The notes under the pieces: model-generated
The model's database searches: none
What the model was told of the DNA's origin: nothing
What the model saw: the letters and a program-made list of their open reading frames with translations, nothing else
Shown here: positions 10,042 to 21,842 of the stretch, in pieces
Position numbering within the stretch: the first letter of the stretch is position 1
Layout: each line of letters starts with the position of its first letter
Source of the DNA: Nicotiana tabacum
Lineage: Eukaryota > Streptophyta > Magnoliopsida > Solanales > Solanaceae
Assembly (NCBI RefSeq): GCF_000715075.1
Contig: NC_134080.1
Span: 33,398,758-33,462,757 of the forward strand
Direction: 5' to 3'
Length of the DNA: 64,000 bases
Position numbers and translations under genes: made by a program

Positions 10042-11051
10042 GGATAGAATGTTAAGTTCTGGAAAATGGGACGAATCCCATTTTCCATTTTTATCAAATT
10101 GGAGCTCGGAGAGAGGCGATTTTCGGGAAATTTTCAGAGAAAACAATGGGGTAAGTGTTCTTAACTTAATTTTGGTTAGATTACCCGAATCTATTACTAG
10201 TTTTGGCATTTAATTGATGATTTTAGTTGGGAAAATCTTGAAAACCCTCTTGGTTTAATTTGAAGATTTGAGGGTCGAGTTGATGTCGGATTTTAGTAAA
10301 ATTGGTATGGTTGGACTCGTGGTTGGATGAGGTTTCCTATTCCGTAATTTTTGTCGGGTTCCGAGACGTGGTCCCCACAGGCGAATTTTGAGTGCAATTT
10401 CGGATATTTAATGGAAAATGTAGAATTTCATATGGAATTAATTCCTATAATTTTTATTAACTGAATCGAATTACTGTGGCTAGATTCGAGGCATTCGGAG
10501 GTCGATTTGAGAGATAAAGGCATCGCGAGCTGGAGGATTAGCCGGTTCGAGGTAAGTAATGATTGTAAATACTGTCCTGAAGGTTTGAAACCCCGGATTA
10601 TACGTCGTTGTGTTACTTTGAGGTGACTTGCACGTTGGATGACGAGTGTGAGATAGAGCACCGCTGGAGATTGTGACCTAGTCCATCCCGAACTAATATT
10701 TTAATCCGTATTTGATAGTTAATTGTTTGACATTATTATATTTTTGGGTTGTATGCCATGTTTGGGGCCTTGTGCCGATTTGTTGAGACCCTTAGGGGCA
10801 TTTTTACTATCTTTCCTCACTCTATTTGTTTGAAAGCATATTCTCAGTCATGTTTTACCTGTTTACTGCTCAAATCTAGCTTTATCACTATATTCTTAAA
10901 ATGTGAAAATTGTTTTGGGCTGAGTTCCCTGTTTTACTGATATAGACCGAGGGTCTGATTGTGAGATTGATGACTGAGATAGACTGAGAGTCTGATGGTG
11001 AGGTTAATGACTGAGAGAGGCCGAGGGCCTAGTTGTGAGGATTATATATCT

Positions 11052-11372
11052 ATGGATCGGGCTGCACGCCGCAACAATGTATATATATATGTAGATGGAT
11101 CGGGCTGCACGCTGCAGCGATACTTATATGGATCGGGTTGCACGCCGCAACAATACTTATATGGATCGGGCTGTGTGCCGCAACAATATAGCGCTTGGGC
11201 TGTAGGAGCCTCTCCGGAGTCTGCACACCCCCAGTGAGCGCAATCGACTATTTATATGGATCGGGCTGTGCGCCACAGCGATGCATGGATCGGGCTGCAC
11301 GCTGCAATGGTTACTTTGATTTCAGTTATTGTGAGAGATATACGGATTGGGCTGCATGCCGCACCGGTTACT
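11052..11372 (+). repeat. Minisatellite, about 27-bp unit, in the solo LTR
   Basis: Seven imperfect copies of ATGGATCGGGCTGCACGCCG followed by CAACAAT lie at about 11052, 11096, 11130, 11161, 11257, 11284 and 11342. They are spaced unevenly. A conserved LTR block, GGAGTCTGCACACC then CAGTGAGCGC, lies between copies near 11216-11240 and recurs at 63255-63280. Confidence 0.85.
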
Positions 11373-13265
11373 ATATGGTACCAATTGAGCGTGAATGCTG
11401 AGTGCGAGTACTGATTGGTAAGAGTTGAGTCACGAGTGACAAAGAGGCTAGCCCAAGGGGCGATAGATATATACATGCATATGAGTGATGTTTTTGCCTG
11501 AGAGGCCTGTTTATGGACTTATTGATTTCACTCCTCTTTAAAGTGAATTTCTATCGAATATGTTGATTTATCGACTGTTTTCACTCATCTTTATATTGAG
11601 CCTCTGTCGGAAAGTTGAACAAATGTTTTAAAACAACTTTTATTTAAACTGGGGTTTATGAGATGTTCAGAAATTAATCACTGATTTGGCATTGGTTATT
11701 TCCACTGAGATTTTTAAGTTATGAAGTGTTTATGATTACTATTTTGCCCGAGAGGCTGTTTTACAAACTATGTTTTGCCCGAGGGGCCGATTATGGCTTT
11801 AATCTCTATTAATATCTTAAATGGTACCGAAACTGCTGGAAAGTATTTCAAAATGATTTTTACTAAAAGCTGGATTTTAAAAGGGAAGATTGACTCGTAT
11901 TATGATTTGAAGGCCTGTTGTGTTTATTGAGCCTAATGTGAATGTGGATTCATTGTTTCCTACTGCTCAGCCTTTATTTACTCTTATTACTTACTGGGTT
12001 GGAGTACTCACATTACCCCCTGCACCTCGTGTGCAGATTCAGGTATATCATAACCCGGTAACAGGTGTTGATAGCTCAGCCGCGGAGTCATCAGAGTTAG
12101 CAAGGTGGCTGTATGACGTTCGCAGCACCGCTTCCTTCCCCTCATTGTTGTTACTGTATTTAGTACATTTTTAGACTTTTGTTGTATTCAGACCTTGATA
12201 GTTGCTCATGATTAGTGACACCCCGTTGTCGGGCTGATATTTTATTCCGCACTGTTATTTCAGGATTTTATTATGAAATATTGTTTAATTTAAAGACTTA
12301 AAAATGACTCTTAATGCTTAAAGGGTTAAGGTGAGTGTTGTGTCGGCTGGCCTTGTCTTCACGAGAGGCGCCATCACGACCAGGCCGGTTTGGGGTCGTG
12401 ACATTGATAGACCAAAATAGCCCTAAAATATTAAACAGAAGAACTCAATGGAAAAAGACATAAATGTAATCACTTATTTTTTGGACTACAACAACTTCTA
12501 TGTTAATTTTTTTAATATTTAATATTTTTCCTCCATATTAGCAATACATTACCGCTCTATAATATCCAACACCAAAAAATAAATAAAAGTAATGTTAAAC
12601 GTACTGCATAAAGCATTGAGATTGAGAAAAAAACTCTCACGATAATATATTATTATATTATATTTGAACTACTTTCCTACTTAAATAATATTTTTTATTA
12701 TTATTAATTTTTCAATATAATATTGAAAAATATACCCAATTGTTAAAGAACAACTAAGAAAGTTTTTAAGACCGTAAATGTGTGAGAAAGAGAAAGAAAA
12801 AGAAAAATATTGGTAAGCGTAATTAATGATTTTGCAAACATAAAGATCTAAAAGTGTAATGTCAAATCGATCTTTTTACTCTTTGAAAATAAATTTATGG
12901 TGGATAAAATTATAATTACGGGTGTATATTCAAACATATGAACTATTAGGAATCTGAATCAACAGACATAAATTATTTTAAGGCTAAAAATAAACAATTA
13001 AATTTTTTAATTAATTATTTAGCAAGAGAATCCAACTAAATTATTTTGTTAATTCATCATATGAGAAATTATTTTTCAAGTTAAAAAAATTCTTATAGTA
13101 CATATATTTATTCCATAAAAAGAGTGTTAGAAATTACAAAAATTAGGTCACAGAGTAAAAAAAGATTAGTATAATATTAAGAAGGCCATACAAGTGTTTG
13201 AAAAAGCAGTTTCAAAGCAAAATCCTGAACAAGAATACGCTTTTAAGACTATATTATAAAAAGTT

Positions 13266-14172
13266 GACTCTCGTATAGCGGGATTATCCTTTATAGTTTT
13301 CTCCGGTGGAATCAAAATAATATTCATATGTCACGCATTACTTGCAATTGTCATATCAAGAGACATGCTATTGTTAGCAATTAGAACAAATGGTGTACCA
13401 TCAACAATTTTATTATTAGGTCGTACAACTCACTTTAGGTTTGATATACCTCTTCAAATAACTGAAATAACCGTCACAAATATATCAAAAAAGAGAAATA
13501 GTGCTAAATTTATAAGGAAAGCAAAAGTGATAATATGGGACGAAGCATTTTTGGCTAAGCGTCAAATGGTCGAAACAATTGCCTAGAGTTTTAGAGATAC
13601 ATTAGATATAAATGAACCGTTTGGTGGAAAAATAATAATTTTAGAGGTAATTTTATTCGAGTACTATAAGTAGTTGCAAAATTGACGAAAGCAGAAAGTG
13701 TAAAAGCTATCATGCCAAAATTATACTTACGGCCTCAAATACAGATCCAACATTCAGTGGCTTCTTACTTCGTGTCGGAACCGAAGAAGAACATCCAATA
13801 AAAGATGATTTGGTTCTTCTGGAACACTTGGTTATCAACCTAATGGTAATAGTAGTGCATTTAATAAGGAAAATATATCCATCATTAGATTAAAACACAA
13901 TTTGTGCAAATTACATGATAGAAATTAAAGAGCTATCTTAACTAACAAAAATGAATGTGTTGATCAACTAAAATAAAAGGTTGATTGCTAACTTTATGGT
14001 AAAAATAAAATATTTTTCAGTTTAACTCACCAAAAGATTGATGATGCCAATAATTATTGATGATACCAATAATTACTACCAAGAAGAATACTTAAATGCT
14101 TTAATACCAAATGGTCGTCTACCGTACATGTTTGTTGTCAAGTTGATTATTTCTTACGTATGTTAGTGTCAC

Positions 14173-14218
<46 letters not shown>

Positions 14219-14905
14219 CTAAGTTAAAATTGATCTTCCAATGCATATAGGTTGATTTTGAAGAAAAATATATCTGTTCTGCTACTAAAAACTTAGATCC
14301 GGTGAATAACTTATGTAGTACACATATGGTATATAGAAGTTTTGACAATAACGTCATACATGCAGAACTTATGATACTGTCAATGTGCTTTTAAGTATGT
14401 GTTTATCCCCGAATTCAACTTTCATCTTCCGAAACTAAAGAATATCCTTTTAAATTTGTTGGAAAATAATTTTTAGTATGTTTATATTTTGTAATTATTT
14501 AAATAATGCACAAGGACAAACATCCTAAATATTGAACTATATTTACAACAATATGTTTTCTTCCACGAATAACTATATGTTGTACTTTCAAGAGAGATAT
14601 CAACATCGACAACAACAATGCACTTAGATCCGTCAAATAGTTGATGTAATAGTATAAGAATAATATGTAGAAGTTTTCACAATAATGTTATACATGCAGA
14701 AATCCTAATAGGCCAATGTACTTTCAAGCATGCGTTCATCCCCAGAATTCAGCTTTCGCCTCTTGAAAATGAAGAATACCCTTTCAAATTTATCGAAAAA
14801 TAATTTTAGTACGCTTGTGATTTGCAATGACAACAAATAAAGCACAAGGGGGAACAATTTCAAATGTTGAACTGCATCTGTCTCAATATAATTTTTCGTA
14901 CGGAC
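13266..14905 (+). pseudogene. Decayed Helitron Pif1-like helicase
   Basis: Helicase pieces remain recognisable across frames and stops. They are a Walker A site at 13305-13325 reading GGIKIIF, LLLGRTTHFRFDIPLQIT, KFIRKAKVIIWDEAFLAKRQ (Walker B DEA kept, next residue changed), DPTFSGFLLRVG near 13748, LIPNGRLPYM near 14100, LDPVN and IYRSFDNNVIHAE near 14290-14360, and a C-terminal HAQGXXISN/LSQ piece near 14840-14895. The canonical Walker A GGTGKTF has lost its lysine. No RepHel rolling-circle initiator motif is visible. The element must have moved with help from another copy. Confidence 0.75.
14174..14214. repeat. (AT)n microsatellite in Helitron 1
   Basis: An AT run has expanded at a position where Helitron 2 has only a short GTATATATAATAG segment, so the expansion is private to this copy. 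Confidence 0.9.
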
Positions 14906-14950
14906 AATTATATTACTACATATTTAAAAGAAATATCAATATTTATAACA
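14285..14950 (+). repeat. Direct duplication of about 330 bp in the helicase C-terminal region
   Basis: The segment starting ACTTAGATCCGGTGAATAAC (about 14290) recurs diverged at about 14619 (CACTTAGATCCGTCAAATAG). Both copies continue through GTAGAAGTTTT(G/C)ACAATAA, CATACATGCAGAA and CTTTCAAATTTAT or CTTTTAAATTTGT. Helitron 2 carries only one copy, so the duplication is specific to this element or was lost in the other. Confidence 0.7.
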
Positions 14951-15197
14951 AACTATAAGTATATAATAATATTATCTAACTAACATGACTAAATTGATTG
15001 TTTTTGCAGTCAGATAACGATGTCCAATCATTTTGAATTCACGTCTTATGCTAATGTAGTGATATTTTTCGACATTTAAATAACTGTTATATTCTATATA
15101 ATTCTATGATCACTTAAATTTCATGTTCTTTCATAAAAGAATTTCCAAAATCATAACGTACAACTTTTAACGTGCAACGCAAGTTCATAGAAACTAG

Positions 15198-15779
15198 TAC
15201 ATATAAAAAGTTTATGTATACCGGATAAAAAATTTAATAATGAATATGGCATGCTATTTGTGTACCAATCCCATCAAAGAATTAGAGCATGTATGGACCA
15301 CTGTACGATGTTCACTGGCTGCACTCAGCGTAACACACATGGTCCTCCTGCTCTGGCCATTTTGCAGGTTGCACAAAAAGAGAAAAACCTTACTGTCATA
15401 TGACAAAACAAATATGCACGAATTCTTGTATTTTGTTTCGTCTTTATCTGAGAAAATTAAAGGACTAAGAAAACGAAAGAAGAAGAAACTAAGGAGTATC
15501 GAGGATATCCAGAAAAAAATTGAATGGTTTCTGCATTCTTTTACAGTGAGGTGGTCCACCTACAAAAGTTTCTCTTCGATATTTTGGCACTAGTTATGTG
15601 GTCATAATGTCATTCTCTCCACTCAAAGATATACTGGAATAGCAAATAATTGACTTGCTTTTAGCGAGAAGTCACAAAAATTATACACAAATATTTTATT
15701 ATTTATTTAATAGAATATATATAGATATTAAACAATAAAGTCTTGTAACAAGTGATTTAGAGGAACCCTTTATTATAAC
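15198..15779. other. Host DNA between Helitron 1 and the Tat-like element
   Basis: AT-rich DNA containing one 117-codon open frame (described separately). I recognise no repeat termini in it. Confidence 0.4.
15240..15593 (+). CDS. Hypothetical 117-residue open frame
   Basis: I do not recognise this protein. It opens MNMACYLCTNPIKELEH, has a short hydrophobic stretch (THMVLLLWPF) around residues 33-42, and a very basic run (LRKRKKKKLRS) around residues 76-86. There is no obvious promoter or homologue, and a substantial open frame also exists on the opposite strand. It may be chance or an old gene fragment. Confidence 0.15.
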   Translation: MNMACYLCTNPIKELEHVWTTVRCSLAALSVTHMVLLLWPFCRLHKKRKTLLSYDKTNMHEFLYFVSSLSEKIKGLRKRKKKKLRSIEDIQKKIEWFLHSFTVRWSTYKSFSSIFWH

Positions 15780-16494
15780 TGTATGGGTCAAAATTAGGAC
15801 TAGTTTAGCGAATGCACACGGACGAGCTGAGGCCGAGTCGAAACCAAGCACGATCCAGTGGCGAGGAGTCGCTCAAAGGGAGAGACCTGTGCCGAGGTCG
15901 AGTAGAGAGCAAACACCTGCAACTGTTAGAATATTCCTGGGAGTATGAATAGGAATATTCTATTGAATATTCCCCGATATTGTACTTTTTTAGGGTTCTC
16001 TAGGGATATCCCTTATAAAAAGGAAGAGAGATGAAACAAAAAAAAGATTCGAAACCTTTATGAAAGAATATCTTGTAAAGAGTTAACTATAAGAATATAC
16101 AAAAAGTTTGTCATGTCTTTTTTGTTTGATTCCATCACATAATTAACATTCCATTTTAGTTCATAAGATCCAAGAACACATAATTCACTTCCATTGTCTG
16201 TTGTCACACGTTGTAGTCAGAGTAAGGAATCATCCATCTTATCCAATATTTGGGTGATAAATTCCTTCTTATTATATTCAATGCCATTTATCACATTTAT
16301 TGCATGTTTTCACTCTCATATTTATTACTAGTCATTGAACATTAACTCGACATTTGTTGACCTGAACACGGTCCCATACCGTCCAAATTGTTTAATTTCA
16401 AATCTGGAATTTATTACTTTTAATTTGGATTCACCCCTTGTCTATTTATTAAATTGGTTTAACTAAAATGGCTTAAAAAATTTTGGTCAAATAA
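15780..16494 (+). mobile_element. 5' LTR of a Tat-like gypsy element
   Basis: The proposed start is TGTATGGGTCAAAATTAGG. It continues with GGACTAGTTTAGCGAATG and GGCCGAGTCG, typical of this Solanaceae family. A TATAAAAAG promoter box lies at 16014-16022. The 3' edge is set by the primer-binding site beginning at 16497. The start is less certain than the end, because I see no target duplication and the matching 3' LTR is absent from the window. Confidence 0.65.
16014..16022 (+). promoter_or_regulatory. TATA box in the Tat-like LTR
   Basis: TATAAAAAG lies mid-LTR in GGGATATCCCTTATAAAAAG, the expected place for the retrotransposon promoter. Confidence 0.6.
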
Positions 16495-16496
16495 TT

Positions 16497-16514
16497 TGGC
16501 GCAGTCTGTGGGGA
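16497..16514 (+). other. Primer-binding site of the Tat-like element
   Basis: TGGCGCAGTCTGTGGGGA directly follows the LTR. It resembles plant Tat/Athila PBS sequences (TGGCGCCGT...GGGGA, complementary to tRNA 3' ends) with a few mismatches. It fixes the element's orientation as + strand. Confidence 0.75.
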
Positions 16515-16596
16515 GTTCCTAATTAAAAAGTTTAGTTTTTTCTAGATCTAAAAAAACAACAAAAGCTTTTTTTTTTCTTGTTTGCACAAGCCAACA

Positions 16597-17596
16597 ATGG
16601 CAGGTAAAATAGAGGAAAGACTGAAAGCAGTGATGGGTGTCACTACCAATCTCCTAGGCACCATCAACGAGGTGGACATGGAAGACGAGGAGAATGTGAC
16701 GCCAAGCGCCTCACCCAGGCAAAGTGATTCACCCCCTCCTCATGGAAGTGTAACCGCTTCACATGAGAAAGGAGCCTCCACGTCCACGATGGAAGAAGCA
16801 CCGCCCGTAGTAAAAAAGTTATTGGAGGCATGGCTGACAAGTACCCTAAGCAGTATACTCGACAAACCCGCTTAAGGGGCGAGTAGGAACACCGCACGAG
16901 TTGACACCCCAATAACCATCAATGAGCAACACGCTCCTTCCCCAACAGGTAACACTCACACCGCTGTTGATGCAGGTAACGACTCCTTCGTAGTTGTTCT
17001 AAAGAAAATGGATGAAATGAAGAATGAGAATAAAGCGCTTCGCAACCAAATGAAGGAGCACCAAGAAAGGGTTGATAAGATACCAGGTGCCCCGAAACTC
17101 CTTCCAAAACGAGACGTCGGTCTGTTTATGGAACAACCATACAACGAGGAGGCAGCCCCACATGCCATACCCAAAACTTTCAAAATGCCACCATATTTGA
17201 AAATATACGATAGCACAATGGACCCTGAAGACCATATCATTCATTACGTCACGAAGGTAAAAGGTAATGACCTCTCAAAAGTGCAGGTACCTTCAGTGCT
17301 GCTGAAGAAGTTTGGTGAAACCCTAACAGGGGGAGCCTTAACATAGTACCCACAATTACCAGAACATTCCATAATGACATTCGAAAAAATGGCCGACAAG
17401 TTTGTCACCGTCCATGCCGGGGCCAAGAAAGCAGTAGCCAGAGTGAATGACATATTCGCCGTCAAACAATCGCCTGACGAAGGACTTAGGGACTTCCTCG
17501 CCCGGTTCAACAGAGTAAGAATGAGCCTGCCAAATGTATCAGAAGGGATGGCGGTGACGGCCTTTCAAAATGGGTTAAACAGGAACGAGTCAAGGG
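16597..17596 (+). pseudogene. Tat-like gypsy gag, N-terminal part, cut by the Ogre insertion
   Basis: The start codon at 16597 follows the PBS and a short leader. The N-terminal region is acidic and Ser/Pro-rich. A coiled-coil-like stretch follows at about 17008-17070. The conserved retrotransposon gag domain then has FKMPPYLKIYDSTMDPEDHI, KKFGETLTGGALT, FEKMADKFVTVHAGAKKA and LRDFLARFNRVRMSLP. In-frame stops occur at 16873-16875 and 17344-17346 (the latter at a Trp position, TGG to TAG), and there is a frame disturbance near 16876-17007. Translation breaks off at 17596, where the Ogre LTR begins. The next gag codons resume at 55272. Confidence 0.85.
17592..17596. repeat. Left target duplication of the Ogre element (aaggg)
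   Basis: aaggg at 17592-17596 is repeated at 55267-55271, immediately outside the two Ogre ends. Removing the Ogre and one copy rejoins the host gag sequence. Confidence 0.9.
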
Positions 17597-20500
17597 TGTC
17601 TCACCTCCTTTTTTACACTCGAGAGGAGATATAAGAGAGTTTTTCCAATTAAAGTGACAATAATCGAAATGGGATTATTTATTCAATTTCAGAGTCGCCA
17701 CTTGGAATATTTATTATGGTGTCCCAAGTCACCGGTTAATTTTAAATCCCAAATCAAGGAGAATCGACTTTATTTAAAAGTCTGCGAAACCAAAAATTCT
17801 AGATAAGGAATTCTGTTAACTCGGGAGAAAGTTTTAGGCATTCCCGGGTTTCGTGGTTAGAGCACGGTCGCTTAAACTATTAAAATTATCCTATTATCTG
17901 ATTAATACATGTTTTAAACCTAGTGCATTTTTAACTTATAACCGCTTAAAATTAATTTAAACCGCTTTTAGGATTTATGGAATTATTTCTTGAACAAGTT
18001 ACGATTGTCGTACACTTGCCATTTTGGAACACACCGCAAACCACACTACATAAAATGCACCCGCGATTCGAGACATATTTATTTTATTAATATTCGGAGT
18101 TGTTATGATTCAGGTTACATGAAATGCACCCCCGAATTTGGGAATTAGGTATCATGACTATGCTATGGGAACCGTACCCATAGCCACGATGATTTATTAT
18201 AAAACGCGCCTAAAGCAAGCTACGGATGTTCAAAGGTGTTTTTTATACTAAGTTTATATTAATGTGAGGACTATAGCTTATGGATTTTTTTTGTATGGCA
18301 CACCTCGATTTATTTTAAAGGATTTGCACTCAATTAAAGCAAACTATAGGGTTCATATTTAAAACTATCTTGGGATTCAGTATAAGGCTATTAATTATAT
18401 ACATGCTTTGGGGTATAGGTATTGTACCTTTAATCATTTTTTGGGTCAAGGATTTGGGCCAGCAGGAACCCACCGGTTACTTGGTCAAGGAAAGAAAATA
18501 GCATTGAAGCTGTATTGGGCTCAGAATTCAGCCCAGAACGAAAGAGACTCAAGGGCCCTTGCCTAGTCCGAGTTTTAACCAAGTCTACCCATGTTGGACT
18601 TATATTTGGTGGGCCAATCGTGAAGGTTTACTGCCTAGGCCTATCTACCTTTACATTTTAAGCCATAATACATGTTTGCAAAAGTTGTAACTCAATTTAC
18701 TTTTATGTAGGAAAATCAGAACCCAAAATATCAAAATACAATTCAAGTTTGAAGATTAATTACACTACTATGATTTGCAAAAACATGAAAGGCATGCATT
18801 TATACTACAACTCACGAAAGAAACTTTATAACTGAGCCAAACTATTGAGCTTAAGGCCCAGGCCCAATAGCCTAGGCTCATGAAGGCTTGGGCCCAACAC
18901 TACCTTCTAGATGAGTTCTACCATTGGAACTCAAAGGCTCGATATAATTGAACCCCCACAGATATGGGCCTGAGTGTTTTCCAGGCCCAACAAGTTTCGT
19001 AAACACCAAAATCTCAAAGAGTAACCATTTTAACATTACAAAATCAACCATACCTATATCTAACTATAACAAGCTCAAATATTACAACAATGTTAATTTC
19101 TGAATTAACTAATTTGCTATACAAATAAATGTCGAAATCCAATCCTCATTTTGTCTTGAGACTTAAACTTTAGACATTTCAAAGTCCACTACTGCTAACT
19201 AACTACAACTAATGAGTTTTGATTTCAGTTATAACCAATGAACCCAAATATGTATGTTAGTGCTTCTTTCAACTCCCATTCGAACACTAATCCTTATTCA
19301 ACATGCTCCTGGGGTGTGTATTGTCCATTTCTCCAATCAATCCCTGTGATTTATAAGGAGAAAAGCCACTGGACTTTCCTTGTGCATCAGATTAGCCGTG
19401 AGCAATACCAAATGAGTGAAAGTACAAGTCATGATAAGTTATTATTACAGAATCAATGTTTAACATGGGTTGTCAATTTTTGCAATATAAATTACTCCTC
19501 AATGAACACCATATCAGTCCTAGTTTATACTTTTAATCTAAGATGAACAACAAAATCATTAATGAACAAAGAAAGAAGCTATAAGCATATATGACAGTCA
19601 ACCCACCAAGAACACATAGAATTTAAGCATGGTCATACATTCAGTGATTCAAACTCTTATTTTTATATTCTAAGAAGATTTACATGGGAGTTTCACATAC
19701 CTGATTGCAGAAACAATAATTAAAAGACCAGCTAAAGGTCAGAAAACATGAGAATGAGTTTCAACAGTGATGAACAAACAGAAGCAGCCCAGGAAAAAAA
19801 CAATAGTATATCAATCACAACTTCAGTATCAACCCATAACTTGACTCCAAAACCCAGCACTCAAAGAAAATTCCTTCCAAATTTTGTGAAAGATAGAAAA
19901 ATAGGAAAAGCTAAGACTGGGTTTTTGTTTCAGTGAGTTCTTTTTAGGTCCGTATGCTGATGGGTGTCCATGAAAATGAGGGAATGACTTTCTTTTATAG
20001 TGCATATCCAAAAATGACATCTAAGGAATATTCTACCCTAATTCTTGGATAGTACAACATATTGACAGAGGATAAAATGTCCAGCTGTCCATTTTCAGCA
20101 TCTTTTAAAACCAATTTGGACAGCTGGTACACTTCTAGAACTTTCTTCTTTTAGATATTTATTTTTTGAAAGTTCTAAAATTCTCCTAAGTTTCCTTATA
20201 GTTTAATTAGGTCCCTATAGGCTTCTAATGATTTACAAGTCAAGGCAAACATGAGTAAAACCAAAAGGGATCCAAAAATCCAAATCGAAATGACAAACAG
20301 AAATACGATGATGCAATCTAAACCTAAAAACTAAACTAATCAGTAAATAAAAATGCTTATCTAATTAACCCTACACAAAACTGAATTTAAACTAACACAG
20401 ACGGCAACACATAGTGACAAACAAAGAAACAAACATGGCAATGCAATGAAACCTAGTAATTAATCCTAATTCATCTAAACTTTGGTACAATTAAACTAAT

Positions 20501-21827
20501 TAAAATTCAGCATGCTTGAACAATTCTAACAGTAAACTAAAAATGAACTCAAATACTGATTAACCTAAAGAACTTAACTAAACATAAAATACATGTAAAA
20601 TCAAAGCAAGAACAAAAGAAAAAGACCAGGAATAAGGAGATGTACCTAAAGAAACTACCAACTCAGAAATTTGTTTTTCCGAAATAAAATTAAAAATACA
20701 TTAATCAATCATTCTGGTTGAGAACGATCAGTTAACGTATGTTTTATTCTCAATCGAGTCTTGAAACTTGAAGGAAACAGAAGGAATATTTGCACACATG
20801 AACAATCTAGGGTTTTATGGAATTTGAAGAAATTAAAAGGGGAATTTAGGAGCAATGGTGGTGGGGTGGTGGTGAGGGAAGGCTGTGGGTTACTTGGTAT
20901 GATTTTCGGGGTTTTTCAGGTGTTTTAGGGTTTGAGGTCGGAGTCTCAGATCTGAAATTTGTGGAATTGAGTGGGGATTTTGGGGAAGCTGATGGCAGGA
21001 TAGTGATGAAGGGAGGCTGGGGATTGTAGGGCTAAATTTTGGGGTAGTTTGGAGTATCGCCGCCGCCGTGGGGCGATTTCCGGCGGCGGCCAGCGACAGT
21101 GGTTTAAAGGGGTAAAAGAGAGGTGAGAGAGGTGGAGCTGGGGTGTTGAGGTTGAGTTCTGAGGGTAGGGGGTCTTGTTAGGACAGTTAAATAGTGAAAG
21201 GGAGTGGGGTAATGAGCAGTTGGATCAAAACGATCCAACAGCTGGGATGGGAAGAGGTCCAAGCGGGGTCGTTTTTGGGGAAGTGGGAATTGGACCGGGT
21301 AGGCTTGGTTTTTTGGGCTTGGATCTGGATTGATTTGGGTACAAGATTTAGCCCAATTTCCAATTATATCACCTTTTTCTCAATTCCCCTTTTTTATTTC
21401 CTTTTCTTTTTCTTTAATTAAAAAATCCTGAATTAAATTCCTAAATTAATCTAAATTATAAAATTAAAACTAATTATCTAATTATAATATCTAATAACAA
21501 TTACTTAATCCTAAATTAAAAGAGAAAAATCACTAATCTAAGAATTAAAAGGTAAAAAAAATGTAAACATGAGCCATTTTGGGATTTTCATTTCCAATAA
21601 AAAAATTAATTAACTAATTAATCCTAAAAAATATAAAAATAAAGATCTAAATGCAATGCATGATATTTTTGATATTTTTATGATTTTTAACAAAATTAAA
21701 CATGCCAAAAATGCAAACAATTAATAAAATCCTTCAAAATCCTATAAAATGGCAAATAATTGAAAAAAATCTATTTTCTTTGATTTTATAGGAGTATTTC
21801 ATATAGGGCAAAAATCACATACTCACA
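17597..21827 (-). mobile_element. Ogre 3' LTR (4231 bp)
   Basis: On the - strand it starts TGTGAGTATGTGATTTTTG at 21827 and ends GGAGGTGAGACA at 17597. It aligns along its length with the split 5' LTR. At 18403-18416 it keeps the uninterrupted sequence GGGGTATAGGTATTG, the site where Helitron 2 entered the other LTR. A GC-rich block (about 21055-21100, with CCGCCGCCGTGGGGCGATTT) is missing or reduced in the 5' LTR copy near 54490-54520. Confidence 0.9.
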
Positions 21828-21842
21828 GTTGCCCCTCTTACG
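21828..21842 (-). other. Polypurine tract of the Ogre element
   Basis: On the - strand, GTAAGAGGGGCAAC directly precedes the 3' LTR. Such tracts prime plus-strand synthesis. Confidence 0.7.

Larger units (their letters stand above)
8906..12403 (+). mobile_element. Solo LTR of a Tekay/Del-like gypsy element, 3.5 kb
   Basis: It begins TGTAACGATCCGACCGG and ends GGGTCGTGACA, with ttgat at 8901-8905 and 12404-12408 as a perfect 5-bp target duplication. No PBS, coding region or second LTR lies between or beside the ends. It is therefore a solo LTR left by LTR-LTR recombination. Assignment to the Tekay group rests on shared LTR blocks with the element at 39546: the TG(T)GAYGAYCC start, a block with CAGATTCAGG then GATGACGTTCGCAG or CTGTATGACGTTCGCAG, and an end with GGCGCCATCACGACC. 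It sits inside Helitron 1. Confidence 0.88.
7644..15197 (+). mobile_element. Helitron 1, non-autonomous, with nested LINE and solo LTR
   Basis: The 5' end is TC (7644) followed shortly by TATTATTATAAAAGCATGAA. This matches the 5' end of Helitron 2 read on the - strand from 51879. The 3' end is CTAG at 15194-15197 followed by T. It is preceded by a near-palindrome AACGTGC-AAC-GCAAGTT, the expected terminal hairpin with one mismatch. Inside are a decayed Pif1-type helicase, a LINE insertion (7829-8418), a Tekay-like solo LTR (8906-12403) and a 0.3-kb internal duplication. Without the two insertions it is about 3.45 kb. There are no terminal inverted repeats and no target duplication, as expected for rolling-circle elements. 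Confidence 0.8.

Noticed and set aside
17244..17510. Antisense frames across the Tat-like gag
   Set aside because: The + strand encodes the recognised gag domain in this stretch.
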